The notes beneath the pieces are model-generated. The model was not told the origin of the DNA. It saw only the letters and a program-made list of their open reading frames with translations, and ran no database searches. Below are positions 48,863 to 60,594 of a stretch of 64,000 bases of DNA, piece after piece. Position 1 is the first letter of the stretch. The number at the start of each line of letters is the position of its first letter. The translations under genes and the position numbers were made by a program. This DNA is from Glandiceps talaboti (taxonomy: Eukaryota > Hemichordata > Enteropneusta > Spengelidae): assembly GCF_964340395.1 (NCBI RefSeq), contig NC_135553.1, positions 2,771,001-2,835,000 of the forward strand, in the 5' to 3' direction.

Positions 48863-48901
48863 GTGTTGTTGACTTTTAAGTAGTAACTGCACGAAATCAC
48901 C
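48863..48901 (+). promoter_or_regulatory. 5' UTR part of the mu-crystallin start exon
   Basis: A pyrimidine-rich acceptor (TTATTTTCTATCTTGTTCATAG, ending 48862) lies 39 bp before the start codon. The gene therefore probably has at least one upstream non-coding exon. The start context is CACCATGA. Confidence 0.5.
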
Positions 48902-51900
48902 ATGACAATGCTACCAAAGTACATCACAGCTGAGGCAGTGAAGAAAGTCTTGAAAATGTCTGATTTAATTCCTGTCATAGAGCGTGGAATGGGTGAATTC
49001 TCCAAACATGAAGCCGGTGGTGTTATCCAACCAGTCCGAGCTGTTATACCAGTCAAGGAGGCTGATGGGTAAAATAGATACTTACGTATACATAGATTTA
49101 GGAACATGTAATGGAAATTGTGACCTCAGTAACCTAGTCTGTAAAGAACACTGTGACAGGGCGCCCTCACACATCAGTCAACCCCTTTCACAGGCCACAC
49201 TAGTTTTATTTGTAAGGTACGCTGTGACAGGGCATTTTCACACATCAGTCAACCCCTTTCACAGGTCGATGAGGTTGCCACAACATAACATATCTTACAG
49301 TCTGTCAGTAACCATGACTACATTTAACAATTGCAACAAAGAAGACTATTTTTATGTAGTAAAACAAATACATCAATATAACATAACCAGGTGACTTTCC
49401 TCAGCTTATAACATTGTTTACAAATTAACCACATTAGAAGGGCTCATTATGAATATAGCTATTGAAACTGTTATTTACAGCATCCTAGCAAATACTACAG
49501 TGGCTATTGAGGTTTCAGTTTACTGAGATATATACACAAACTAACACTAGGTACTGTTGTTCAAAGTGGAAGATATAACACAACTGGGTGATAGTGTTAC
49601 CTCTGTTGTGTGACTCTAATCCCTGAATGATGTAACTGGAAGTCACCAAAATGCACACTGCACTGTAACGTCATAGAAGTCATCAGAAAGAGGACCAATC
49701 AACTTATATTAGTCTAGGATCGAGTCATATGTGGACTTCCACTATCGTCTCCCATCATGACACATGTACTAAAATCCTATTATGAGAAACATTCAACTCA
49801 TTCCAGATACACCTATAATGTCCATCACAAAATCTATCCCTTTGTGATTGGCTACTCCTGTCATCGTACAACTCAACATTTTAGTTGATTTTAATGAGAT
49901 GATGACACTGCTGATGTTATCTTTCAACAGGTGACTTAAAACACCCATTTGAGCTCCATTTTTGCCCAAAGCTTCATTAAAGTAAACATGTATGGGAAAC
50001 GTTAGTCGTGATGGGGGTGGGGTGGTGGGGGGTGGTGGTGGGGGGTTGGGGTTGGAGGGTGGTAGCCCACATGGCTAGATACTAGATTTACACTCAACTA
50101 TTGTACAATAAAACCAACATCTATTCAATAGCTTATGTCAACACGTCACTACTGTAGTTTTAGTTTATCTTAGCAAGCTAAAACCTTGATTGCTGTTGTT
50201 GTATATTTTGAATTTCAAAGTTATTTTATTGAACAGTAATTATCTTGTGAATTTTACATGTCAGGTTTATAGGTTCAATGCCAGCATATGATGGCAGTGA
50301 TGGTGCTCTAGGTTGCAAGCTGGTGAGTTTTTATCATGAGAATGCACATAGATATAAAGACATCTCTACCCACATGGCAACCATCTTACTATATAATCAT
50401 ATGACTGGTGTGTTAAAAGCAGTAAGTACCTTATTAGAACATATTCATTAAAGGTTCCCTTCTGAGTAGGATTTAAATCTAAGTGTGAAAACCGATTTTT
50501 TGAAAGGTTGATCCAGAATAAAAATGATTCCATGTAATTCATATCACAATAAAATGCAATGACACGGAATTAAAACATACTACCTTAAGTAACCATATAG
50601 ATGAGAAATGAGTCAATTTCTAATTAAGAAAGTGTCTTTACTATTTTTTTATTATCTATGGAAAAAATTATGTGAAACAACATTGATCAAATCCATGCTT
50701 GTAAGTCATTAATTGTAAAAAAAAACACTATAAGAAATGTTTTAAAAGTGCGTAATTGTCCATACAGAAAGTGATTGTAAACAAATAACAAGTGAACACA
50801 AAGTAATCAAACTTTTATCAAGAGTGATATTTCAATATATGAAGCAAACGCTGTGACAGGGCACCCTCACACATCAGTCAACCCCTCCAACAGGAGGCTG
50901 GTGAGGGTGGACTGACACAGTATCTTGCCGCACTCAACAGACACTTACACAGACTGATATGTTACTTGGTAATTACTTGTATTTACGCAGGTTGTAAAAA
51001 GTGAATGTTTTGGTCTTACAGATAATGGATGGTGAAGTTATAACAACCATGAGAACAGCAGCCGCCTCAGCTGTAGCTACAAAGGTATCGCAGTCAAAGT
51101 CTACACTTTATCTAGTTGAGATCACTGCATACAGTGTAACTTTAGTCAGTTATTAGTAGCACACACCTAATTTGATTGGCTGATCCAGTCTATCGATACC
51201 AATTCATTAATATTCACATCACATCAGACACAACTGACATCATCTGACACAGCTAATAGTCTCTAAAATCAATTAACAAGTAACACCTGTTTCCTTGCCA
51301 ATGATGTGTTTGCTGAGAGTACAGATTCAAGACCAGCCAATGAATGTGCTAAGCTTTAAATGTTTTGGTGGTCTTCAGCTTGATTTTATAAGTATATGTA
51401 AGGTACAATGTGACGGCACAGTCTAATATATCATTAACCGATCTCACGGCCAATGAGGGCAGAACGACATGACCTATCTTACAGTGTAATAAAGTAGACA
51501 GACTCTGCCATTATGATGACAGTGTCAATAGTCATCAACTATTCAGAACCATCACTTTTCCAGAATGCTGATACATGTACTATTATTTTTTTTGTCAATT
51601 ACAGTATCTTGCTCCAAAAGACTCCAAAATACTGTGTATCCTTGGAGCAGGTACACAAGCCAGAAGCCATTATCAAGCATTGCATCTAGTATGCAATTTT
51701 CAACAGGTAATATTTCATTTTGAAAATTATGATGATCATATAATCTGAAATATGTCTTTATACTAGATATGAATGAAAGTAGATAAGAAAGTGGATTTCA
51801 TTTGGTAAATCAATCATTGACATTCTTTATGATAAAATGATAGCATTATGTGTGTGATTTGGGTAAAAATGTCATTTTTAGTCAAAAACTTTAAACTGAA

Positions 51901-53932
51901 ATTATACTAGGCAAATTGGTCTGAAATTTGGTGGGAATGGTCTTAGGGGATGTGTAGATGTGGAATTGTTCATGACATGAATAATCCCATCAGTGAATGT
52001 GATATGCAAATTAGGTCTAAAAATATCTCCTTTTGGTCTAAAATCTGTAGTTCAAAAATTACAAGGCAGACTGGTCTAAAGTTTGGTTGAGATGTTTCTA
52101 CAATTGTTTAGATGAAGAATTATTCAATTTTAATTGATCATGTTTTCCTACTAGAAAAAAAACGATGTGAAATAACATACACCAAGTCTGTGTTTAGAAC
52201 TTAATAAATTGTTAAAAACTCTAAAACTGTAAAAGGTTGTTTTCATATGTATATTAACAAACATTTTACACATTTTAAAAACGTTTTCAATTTTTATCAA
52301 TTTATTGAGTTATAAACACAGACTTGGTGTATATTGTTTCACATTCCTTATATTGTTTCACATTCTGTTTGGAGTGCAAAAAGATAGTACAGTTGTTTTA
52401 TCAATCAAAAATCCGAAATGAATACCTATTTTTATCGATATGGCCACTTAAACAGCATACACATATATCCAACCTGATTATTATTGCTGCCATGTACTTT
52501 CATTATATTATATCATGTCTATCCATTTTGTTTTACTTCCAGACCAAGATCTGGAATCACAGACGTGTCAGAGCAGAGACGTTTGCTGACGAGTACTCAG
52601 CTACTGTATGTGATACTGCTGAAGAGGCAGCTAAGGATGCCGATGTTATAGTTGTAGCCACCAGTTCAAAGACACCTGTACTTCAATATCAATGGGTCAA
52701 ACCAGGAGCACACATAAATGGTATGTGTATTTCAAATTTGCATTTATATATCTTGTTTGTTTCCTTTGTTATCATGATTCTATTTAAGATGAAATCAAAG
52801 AAATCAGATGATTGTTAATTTTTATGACATGCCTTGGTGGTAAAAGTCTGTTTCAGGTACAGAGAATTGAAATGAAATTTTGTAGAATTTGTATGCGTTT
52901 GATAGGGAAAATGCCTAAACCATAGACCCTGGAAAGAATTCCAGCATCTATGCAAGAACTGCTTATCATGGTTACATGTCTTGTGTGTTTTGGACATATC
53001 TGTGAGAGTTTGTGAAACTCATATTTCTAACTCTTTCACAATGTCAAAATAGGTATCGGTGCTTGCACTCATGATTGGCAGGAAATGTCATCTGAATTAA
53101 TGCAAAATGCAGTAGTGTATGCTGATAGTAAAGATGCAGCCATGGTTGAAGCAGGTGATGTCATCTTATCTAAAGCTGAGGTTTATGGTGAAATTGGAGA
53201 CTTGGTGAATGGAACTAAAGAAGCTTTCACAGGAAAGACAACTGTGTTCAAATCCCTAGGTATGATTGAACATGATAAAGTTTGTAAATTATTAGGTTTC
53301 TTTTCAGCAAGACTCATAGATAGTTATGTTTTTCTGTTGTTTTCATATGGTATCTGTGTTATTGGCTTCTTCTCATCAGATATACAGCCATTTACAGATA
53401 GGACGAACAGTTTTATAGTTATTGTCTTTTTCAGTTGATGTCAGTTTCCGCGTCCACTATTTCTTGCGAGACTTCACAATTGTTGTGATTTTCTTATTTT
53501 TTTTCTCAAATATGTAAAAAAAAAAGTTTAGGATCGGCATGAAAAACTAGGTAGGGTCAGGTATAACCAGAACCAAGCATCTTTTTTTTATTTGGGCTTA
53601 CTAGTATTTATGAATAGCTAATTCAGTCACATTGCACCAGTACACTACAACCAATTGATAATCTCCTGCATACCTAACAATGACCTAAAAAATGTTCTGG
53701 TCTCTATGAACTAGATAAGAATATGAATAGAAAATGACTGTTAGTGTGTTGGTTGTGTCATTGAAAAATGTGCTCTGGTTTGTTAGAATGTCAATGTCAT
53801 GAAATAGGGAGAACTGCCAAGTACAAATAAATATGCTAATATTATGTTGTTGTTGTTTTCACAGGAATGGCTATAGAGGATATAGTAGCTGCAAAACTTG
53901 TATATGAGAAATGTGAAAACGACCCAGAATAA
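48902..53932 (+). CDS. CRYM: Mu-crystallin / ketimine reductase, seven coding exons, 313 aa
   Basis: The coding exons are 48902-49068, 50265-50421, 51022-51084, 51605-51706, 52543-52720, 53053-53259 and 53865-53932. All have GT-AG junctions, phases are consistent, and the total is 942 nt including TAA. The product belongs to the ornithine cyclodeaminase/mu-crystallin family, cytosolic enzymes that use NAD(P)H to reduce cyclic ketimines; the vertebrate homologue also binds thyroid hormone. Visible conserved features are GGVIQPVRAVIP (Arg46), MPAYDGSDGALGCKLVSFY (Lys74), MRTAAASAVATK (Arg119), the nucleotide-binding CILGAGTQA (143-148), IWNHRR after the second beta strand, and WVKPGAHIN. Length matches the human protein almost exactly. 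Intron 1 and introns 2-4 carry the gene's own dispersed repeats. The stop codon overlaps an AATAAA (53928-53933). Orthology to CRYM is inferred; thyroid-hormone binding is not shown. Confidence 0.95.
49141..49300 (+). repeat. CRYM intronic repeat, two copies in intron 1
   Basis: Two copies of CTGTGACAGGGC, then CTCACACATCAGTCAACCCC, then TTTCACAGG, at 49150-49195 and 49220-49270. Further copies are at 50850-50900 (intron 2) and, more diverged, 51400-51490 (intron 3). The family appears confined to this gene within the window. Confidence 0.8.
50012..50065 (+). repeat. G-rich tract in CRYM intron 1
   Basis: Runs of GGTGGGG, GGTGGTGGTGGGGGG and GTTGGGG fit a G-quadruplex pattern on the coding (non-template) strand. 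It lies about 200 bp before the acceptor of coding exon 2. Confidence 0.7.
51840..52150 (+). repeat. Degenerate ~120-bp satellite in CRYM intron 4
   Basis: It shares CTGAAATTTGGTGGGAATGG, TGTAGATGTGGAATTGTTCA and GATATGCAAATTAGG-type blocks with 48180-48510, and in reverse with 60070-60530. Two copies are visible. Confidence 0.75.
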
Positions 53933-55262
53933 ACACAGTGTATTTCCTGGTATATGTACTCCAGCGATTAGTCAGACAACTTACATATCTAGAGCAGAAT
54001 TAATGTCCAGTAATAGTGTATACAAAGTGTAAAACCTAAATTAACATTTTGTGTCAGAATACAAAAATGACAGAAATAGGTCAATTGTACACCTATCAAT
54101 TATGTAGCATACAGAATTCCAATTCAATGGTGGTAGTTTCTTTTGGTGATGTTTTTCTTCTGAACAAAAGACTTGGGAAAATTTCTCACGTGAGAATTTT
54201 ATCAACCATAGACAGATCTCTCTCCAGCGTCTGCACATCAATATACAGATTCCAATGTTATTTACACACTCAAAAGTTGACCTATATTTTAGCGTATATA
54301 AATATTAAATTGACCTTTGAATTGACCTCTGACCTTGAAGTATTTCTGAGAAGAGAGGGCTACCCAGAAACATTCCTACGTGTACAACAAATTTCAAATT
54401 CTGTCAGAAAGTTCATCAAATTGCTATCATGGAAAATGTGAATTTCAAGATTCAATTTATTCAGTGGTAAATTACATTGTGGTAAAGTTGCATTGAATGT
54501 GGCGAGTTGGGAGAATGACAAAGGTAATTTGTATGTAAATGGTAATGGCTTCCAGTGTAAATGATAACCATAATATATTTTTATATCAATCATTGTAATT
54601 TTTGTAGCCGGTTCACTTGCCAATCTATAGTTACTTTTAATAATCAGATGATAGTAATGAATGCATATGATAAGCAAGAGTATTAAAGAGCCATCCCAAA
54701 CCATTGAAAGGGGAAACGTGGCCTGCAAAGGATTTTGTTCCTGAAATACATCCAGTGTCTCCTGGGGGATGTGAATGGCATGTTAAGCCAAAAGCAACTG
54801 ACAGCAATGGCCCAGGATCACTGCAGCTGGAGGAAACTTGTGGTCGCCTGAATGTTAATAATAATAATAATGATGATATGTATATATATATATATATTTG
54901 ATTTGATAAGCAAATTAATTTTTGACAAGGGAAAGGATACCTTGTCAATTCACTGTTTAATAAAACTTGGATATTAAACAAGATAAAATATGCTGGTTTC
55001 AGTCACTTTCACTTTCAAGACAAAGCTGAAACGAATCTGAACTTAGACGGATGTGAGGTATGTGCCTTGCTAGGGCACATACTAGGGAACTTCCATTAAA
55101 TGTATTGATGACATACAATAAAGATAGAAGTCAATTCATTCAACAGAAGTTGTCAAACAACTCAATGTTAGTTCCCTACTGATAAGTCAGAGTGAATAAA
55201 ACTAATGTATTTTATCTTGTTTTAACATGGTGAATTTACACGATGTCCTTTCATTTTCACAG
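53933..55262 (+). other. CRYM 3' flank, long 3' UTR possible
   Basis: No separate gene is supported. 54690-54896 has an AATAATAAT-ended block that could be the 3' end of a retroelement (region ending in GAATGTTAATAATAATAATA and then (TA)n), but the coding part is unclear. AATAAA-type signals occur at about 54957, 55120 and 55464. Confidence 0.4.
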
Positions 55263-55333
55263 ATTTAAATCCAGCCTACGACGGAGGCTATGTTAGGATA
55301 TTTGATCGACAGAATAGCTGTCAGTTACACTAG
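55263..55333 (+). CDS. Possible alternative terminal exon of CRYM
   Basis: A good acceptor (CCTTTCATTTTCACAG, ending 55262) precedes 71 nt that are open in the phase left by CRYM exon 6 (which ends CTAG in phase 1). Splicing exon 6 to this exon would replace the last 22 residues with DLNPAYDGGYVRIFDRQNSC QLH and a TAG. AATAAA signals follow at about 55464. The conserved C-terminus of the family is the one in exon 7, so this is either a rare isoform, an exon of an unknown gene, or chance. Confidence 0.25.
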
Positions 55334-57030
55334 TTACCATGGTTTAAAGGCTTTCATTTGCACATCTTTCATTGTGAATGATGTCAATTAACAGGAAATA
55401 TAGGAATATTTCTAACAGGTTGCACTTCATAAATACAGAAGGGTTATGGGGGCTGGTTGTAATAAAATAAACACACAATAAGTGAAAGATGTGTTATGTC
55501 TGTTTATTTCTTAAATTGTGAGTTGTGACCCTATAAATGGAATGTAAATGTTGGTACACTTGGTAAATTTATGTACTCTCTTTCTTGTATATGATAGCTC
55601 TGTTTTTCAAGGTGGCCAATAATCATGCACGTCTCATCTTTGTTGTACTATTGTAGACTCCAACTTGTGCTGGCCAATCATCATGCTTCTTCTATCCGTA
55701 TAATCACTTTACAGACAGAAATTCATAATATTGTGAATATAAAATGTTCAACGTACGTTGACATGTTAACCACTTTTTCATACATTACTAATACTGTATA
55801 TTACTACAGACCACTATTCATGTCTTTCCAAAGAAATTTTGTAAAAACTCATCACTTTGCTTTCCCACCCAGTACATTTGAGAAATACATGGAATGTATT
55901 ATTACATAGGTGGTATGCTTTTTTAACCTCTACTCACATTCAATATGCAAGATTTTACAGTTTTGTAAGATGTAAGGAAAACTTGCCCTCAAAAATAGAA
56001 ATAGCTGTGTGAACTGAAATGCATTCTTTGGAATGTACGGGGGACAGTTTCCTCTTTTCATAATGATTATTGTCAGTTATTGACACGATAAACATTATCC
56101 TGATTGGTCCAAATTTGGGTAAATTAAGAAAAAATTTCCCCGAATTGTTGGTCCCACACACCTACCTGTTGGCAACTATGTGTCACTTGTCAATTTTGGT
56201 TACAACATTTTTTGTTACCTACAATGATTTATTGCATAATGGGTCTCATTTTTAGGATATTTCTGAAATTAATGTCATTAATTGTGCCTTTTTGAATCTG
56301 GATATCATGGCGAAGACTTGTTCAAAATATATGTTGATAATAATAGGTACATAGAAATCAATTAAACAAATATTTTGCATTTTAAAGCAATAAAGCATGA
56401 AGGGATGATAATTTGTATTTTGACAAATAGCACCCTCTAGTGGCAGGTGGGCTATATGGCCATCCTTCAAGTTCATCTTAAAATGTGTCATGTATTAAAT
56501 GAAAGTGTTGTCGGCTATATCTGTCAACATATAACTCTTTGCCTGGTAGAGGGCGCTATTGGTTGAAAAGGTCTATAATATCTTGAATAATAAGTATTAA
56601 AGTACATCTATGTTAATTTTTATCCAATGATGTCCGGCACCAGTGGTGTCAAGCATTGTACTCTGCAGTAGCAGCTTCTATACGTCCGATATGTGTGGTC
56701 CTGTAACCAAGACAAAATTATAATATTACTACATGGCACAAAACAGCATTGCTTTCTAATTCTTAGATTTTATTGTAGTAGCTGGCCATACACATATCTA
56801 TACTGCAAAGGATAGTAAAGTACATATCCCACAAAAAAGGTACATGTATTTATGTTTAGAATGTTATCATACAAATGGCTCAGATATTTCAGGTACATGA
56901 TTTCCAAAAAATTTCTCTCGCAAGCTTTGTCAGTATTCAACTTTCAATTTCCTGTTTCATTAATATTAATATATTTAATATCTTCCCTACTGCTTCAAGG
57001 ATTGAAAATCAGAATTTGCTGCATCATACC
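55334..57030. other. Convergent intergenic region between CRYM and ARPC1
   Basis: No supported gene. The minus-strand 3' UTR of ARPC1 probably extends into 56.7-57.03 kb, since an AATAAA on the minus strand lies at 56769-56774. A donor-like TAAG/GTATGA directly after the ARPC1 stop and an acceptor-like CTTGGTTACAG near 56701-56711 could define a 3' UTR intron. Confidence 0.35.
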
Positions 57031-58953
57031 TTAAGCATTCCAGATAACAAGTTTACCATCCACACCAGAGGTACAAAACTTGGAGGCACTGGCCTTGTTA
57101 CCAGCATAGATGGATATCTCTCTGAAATTCAAATGCATTACTTGGTTAGATTGTGAAGATAAAAGCAGGAGGTACTCTTCCACTCTACTCTGTCAGAGAC
57201 TGTTGTCAAATTATTGAGTAAAACTCTGTCTGGTTTCTAATTTCTCCTGGCATGGTAATACTTCAGTGTTGAGGTATATTATACCCTGTTGTAATACAAA
57301 GTCATACGGTGAGCGTGTGTTCTCACGAGCTGTGCCCCTTTTCTGGAACAGTATAGCACTTGAACTTCATCACCCACTCGATAAATTCAAGGATATCAAA
57401 AAGAATCTGTTCACAAGACCGTTCTAACTTTTACTACAATCTACTATTGTTCCTGTTCAGCGACATAGAACATTACATTGTACTGGATTTTGGTGCTTAT
57501 ACAGATTCTTTTGATTGATTGATTGTAATTTGTATATACGGTATTTGAAAGATGTGCCCTTACTGCATAATTATATAGTACTAGTATTTGTTTGCTTTAT
57601 ACATCTATTCAGATTGCATTCTCACATTTGAAATAAATTCCTTACTATCTAAAAGTTTAGGCTGAACCCATATCTTAGCCTAGTAATATCTGGAGATATT
57701 AAGACATCTGGTATATCTAGTAATATCTGGATATCTTATGACATATCCGGTATAACCAGTAATATCTGGAGCATATCTGGTATATCTAGTAATATCTGGA
57801 TATATTAAAACATATCCGTTATATTTGTTAAGAGTGGTAGGCAGGTAGGCAACATCCGAGTTCTTGAGAGTATAACCAGGGTTCCCTATCAACGCTATGT
57901 AATAACAATTCCAAAATGCATACTTACGTGATGGTATTCTGGTGAACAGTATTTTGTTTTGTACCACTAGTATCAGTGGTACCTTTCTTGTCCATACCTT
58001 TGAATAGGTCCATAGCACTACAACAAGTATGGAGAACATCAAGAAATTTACCAATGCTATGGATGTGTACACCTCGATGGTAGATGGATCACTTTTCCTT
58101 CAACATTTACTGTTACATTTGACAGATTATTTCACTAACCGAGTTTCAGTTCTACATGTATTTGGTGACAGGAAGCTGGCAATGGTAGTCTTAACAATCA
58201 CTAACATCACCATTCTTTGGAACATATTACACTCCTTCTTGACAGGAGCATATTTAACTTGTCTTTACACAGTGAAATATCATATTGTCATATTTTCAAG
58301 GGTTTTAATCTTCACTGAAAAGAGAACTGTCTATTTTGCCTGGACCCAATTTTGACTCATTCAGGAATTTATGAATTGTAGCTAAGGAAGAACTTCAAAT
58401 TACACTTGCTGGCTAATGGAAGCATACCATCATGAATGGGTCCAAATGTCCAAAACCGCTAGTATTTTTCCTATTGTGCATAAATTATGCTTGTGTTCAT
58501 ATAATTATTAATATGTTTCTTTATTCTGTTGAAAAATACTCATGCCATAAGAGTTTTGTCACTACTAAGTGTAGTACTATTATTATATTGTATTATTTAA
58601 TTAGGGAATAATATCTAATTATCACTACTTGGCTTTGACTTGTGGTGACAGGGCCCCTTAAGTCACTTGTATTTTACTTGAGTGAATGAAGAAAAATATT
58701 GAGGAATGATATCTGATTATTCAGCTATCCCTAATAGAAGATAAGTTTTGAATGCCGATGCATGAATAACCATTGTATGAATACCTGATCTTGCCTGTCT
58801 CTTTTTCACCACCTGCAGCATCCAACTTTTTCACAAATTTAGTGTTTTCTTTGCCGTCATTGCAGAACAGAAGTGGATTGCAGTCATGACCCTGAACAAA
58901 ATAAGAAAGAACATTTTTGTTTTATTTTGAAAGGAAAGTACTGTGCGCGCACG

Positions 58954-59043
<90 letters not shown>

Positions 59044-60563
59044 GGGGAGGGTGGGGAGGGTTGTGAGTATGTGAGTGAGTGAAAGAGAGAAATCTCTGAA
59101 CTTACCACCACAACCAAGTTATTCTCAGTGATCCAACTACAAGCCAGGAATGGTAGGAATTCAGTTTTCACCACAGATACAGTTTTCTCCTGAGCAGCAT
59201 CTACTACATGTACAGAGCTGTCATGACTGACCCATGCTAACTTGTTACCACTCTCAGAGAAGCTGACACCATGCACCCAACCACCTAAGACAAAATCAGT
59301 AAACTTTACATCAGTAAAAGTTACATTTCAACCATTTCCATATACTGACTTTATGATTTAAGGTTCTGTTCCACATTTCTTTCTTGGTATTTCAAAATAA
59401 CTTTCATCACTGAAAAGTAACAAGACAAGGGAGAATTTTCAACGCTAGCCAAACTATGAAATCTTTTGTTTTTCCATTAACCAAATCGTGGTGTATTATA
59501 TCTAACAAAAAATAGCACCAATGGTGTTGTAACACAGCTGTACAGTTTTAAATAATGTTTACCCACTTGCTAATCCATGCTAGGTATAGGTGTTCATTTG
59601 CTGAATGACTACCCAGTTGCCTATCCAACCCTGTTGTTATCTTTGCAATATACGCAATCATTTGGCTGATGCTATGGGCATGGTCATGTTGCTCGACATA
59701 TTTGCATACATTTTCTTGAATGTTTATTCATTTGGCTATTAATCCCTGTTGTTATCTTTGCATTATATGTGATCATTTGGCTGTTGCTATGGGTGTGGTC
59801 TTGTTGCTAGGCACATTTACATACATTTTTTGAATGTTTATTCATGTCTATTAATCCCTGTTATCTTTGTGAAATACACCGCAGTTTTGACTGTTCCTGT
59901 TGGCGTGGTCATGGTTGCTAGGGGTATTTGTATACATTTTTTGAATGTTTACTCACTTGCCTGCCATTTGGTTGTTACTAAGGGCGTGGTCATGCTTGCT
60001 AGGCCAATTGTGTCAAAATATTTTGAACAAAATCTGCAGAATAACACTTCTAGAAACATCTAACCAAGTTCCAGTCTCATTGACCGAGCACTTTTTGAGA
60101 TGTTTTTGACCAAAATTCACATGTTACACCTAATTTGCATGTCACTGGTGAGATCATTATATGCTTAATACTTCTTCATCTATACATCCCGAGGTGCATC
60201 CCCATGAAATTTCAGCCCAATCTGCTCATTACTTTTGGAATTAAAGATTTTTGACCAAAAAGATACATTTAGCTCTATTTTGCATATCACTGATGGAATC
60301 ATCATGTCATGAACAATTCTTTATCTAAACACTCCTACAAATGTTCCCACAAAGTTTCAGACTGATCTGCCCAGTAGTTTTGGAGTTTAAGTTTTTTGAC
60401 CCAAAATCACATTTTTTGACCCAATACACCGGTGGTAAGATCTCCAAACTAGACACCCAAGGTAAATGCACCCACCAAATATCATGGCAATCGGCCTGGC
60501 AGTTTTTGACTTTAAGTTGTTTACACACACACACACATGCACGCACGCACGCACACACGCACG

Positions 60564-60594
<31 letters not shown>

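Noticed and set aside
52324-52818. 164-codon frame as a separate gene
   Set aside because: It is CRYM exon 5 (52543-52720) read through both flanking introns.
54704-54901. 65-codon frame as a small gene
   Set aside because: It ends in AAT and AT microsatellites and looks like part of a retroelement 3' end; no start or splice support.
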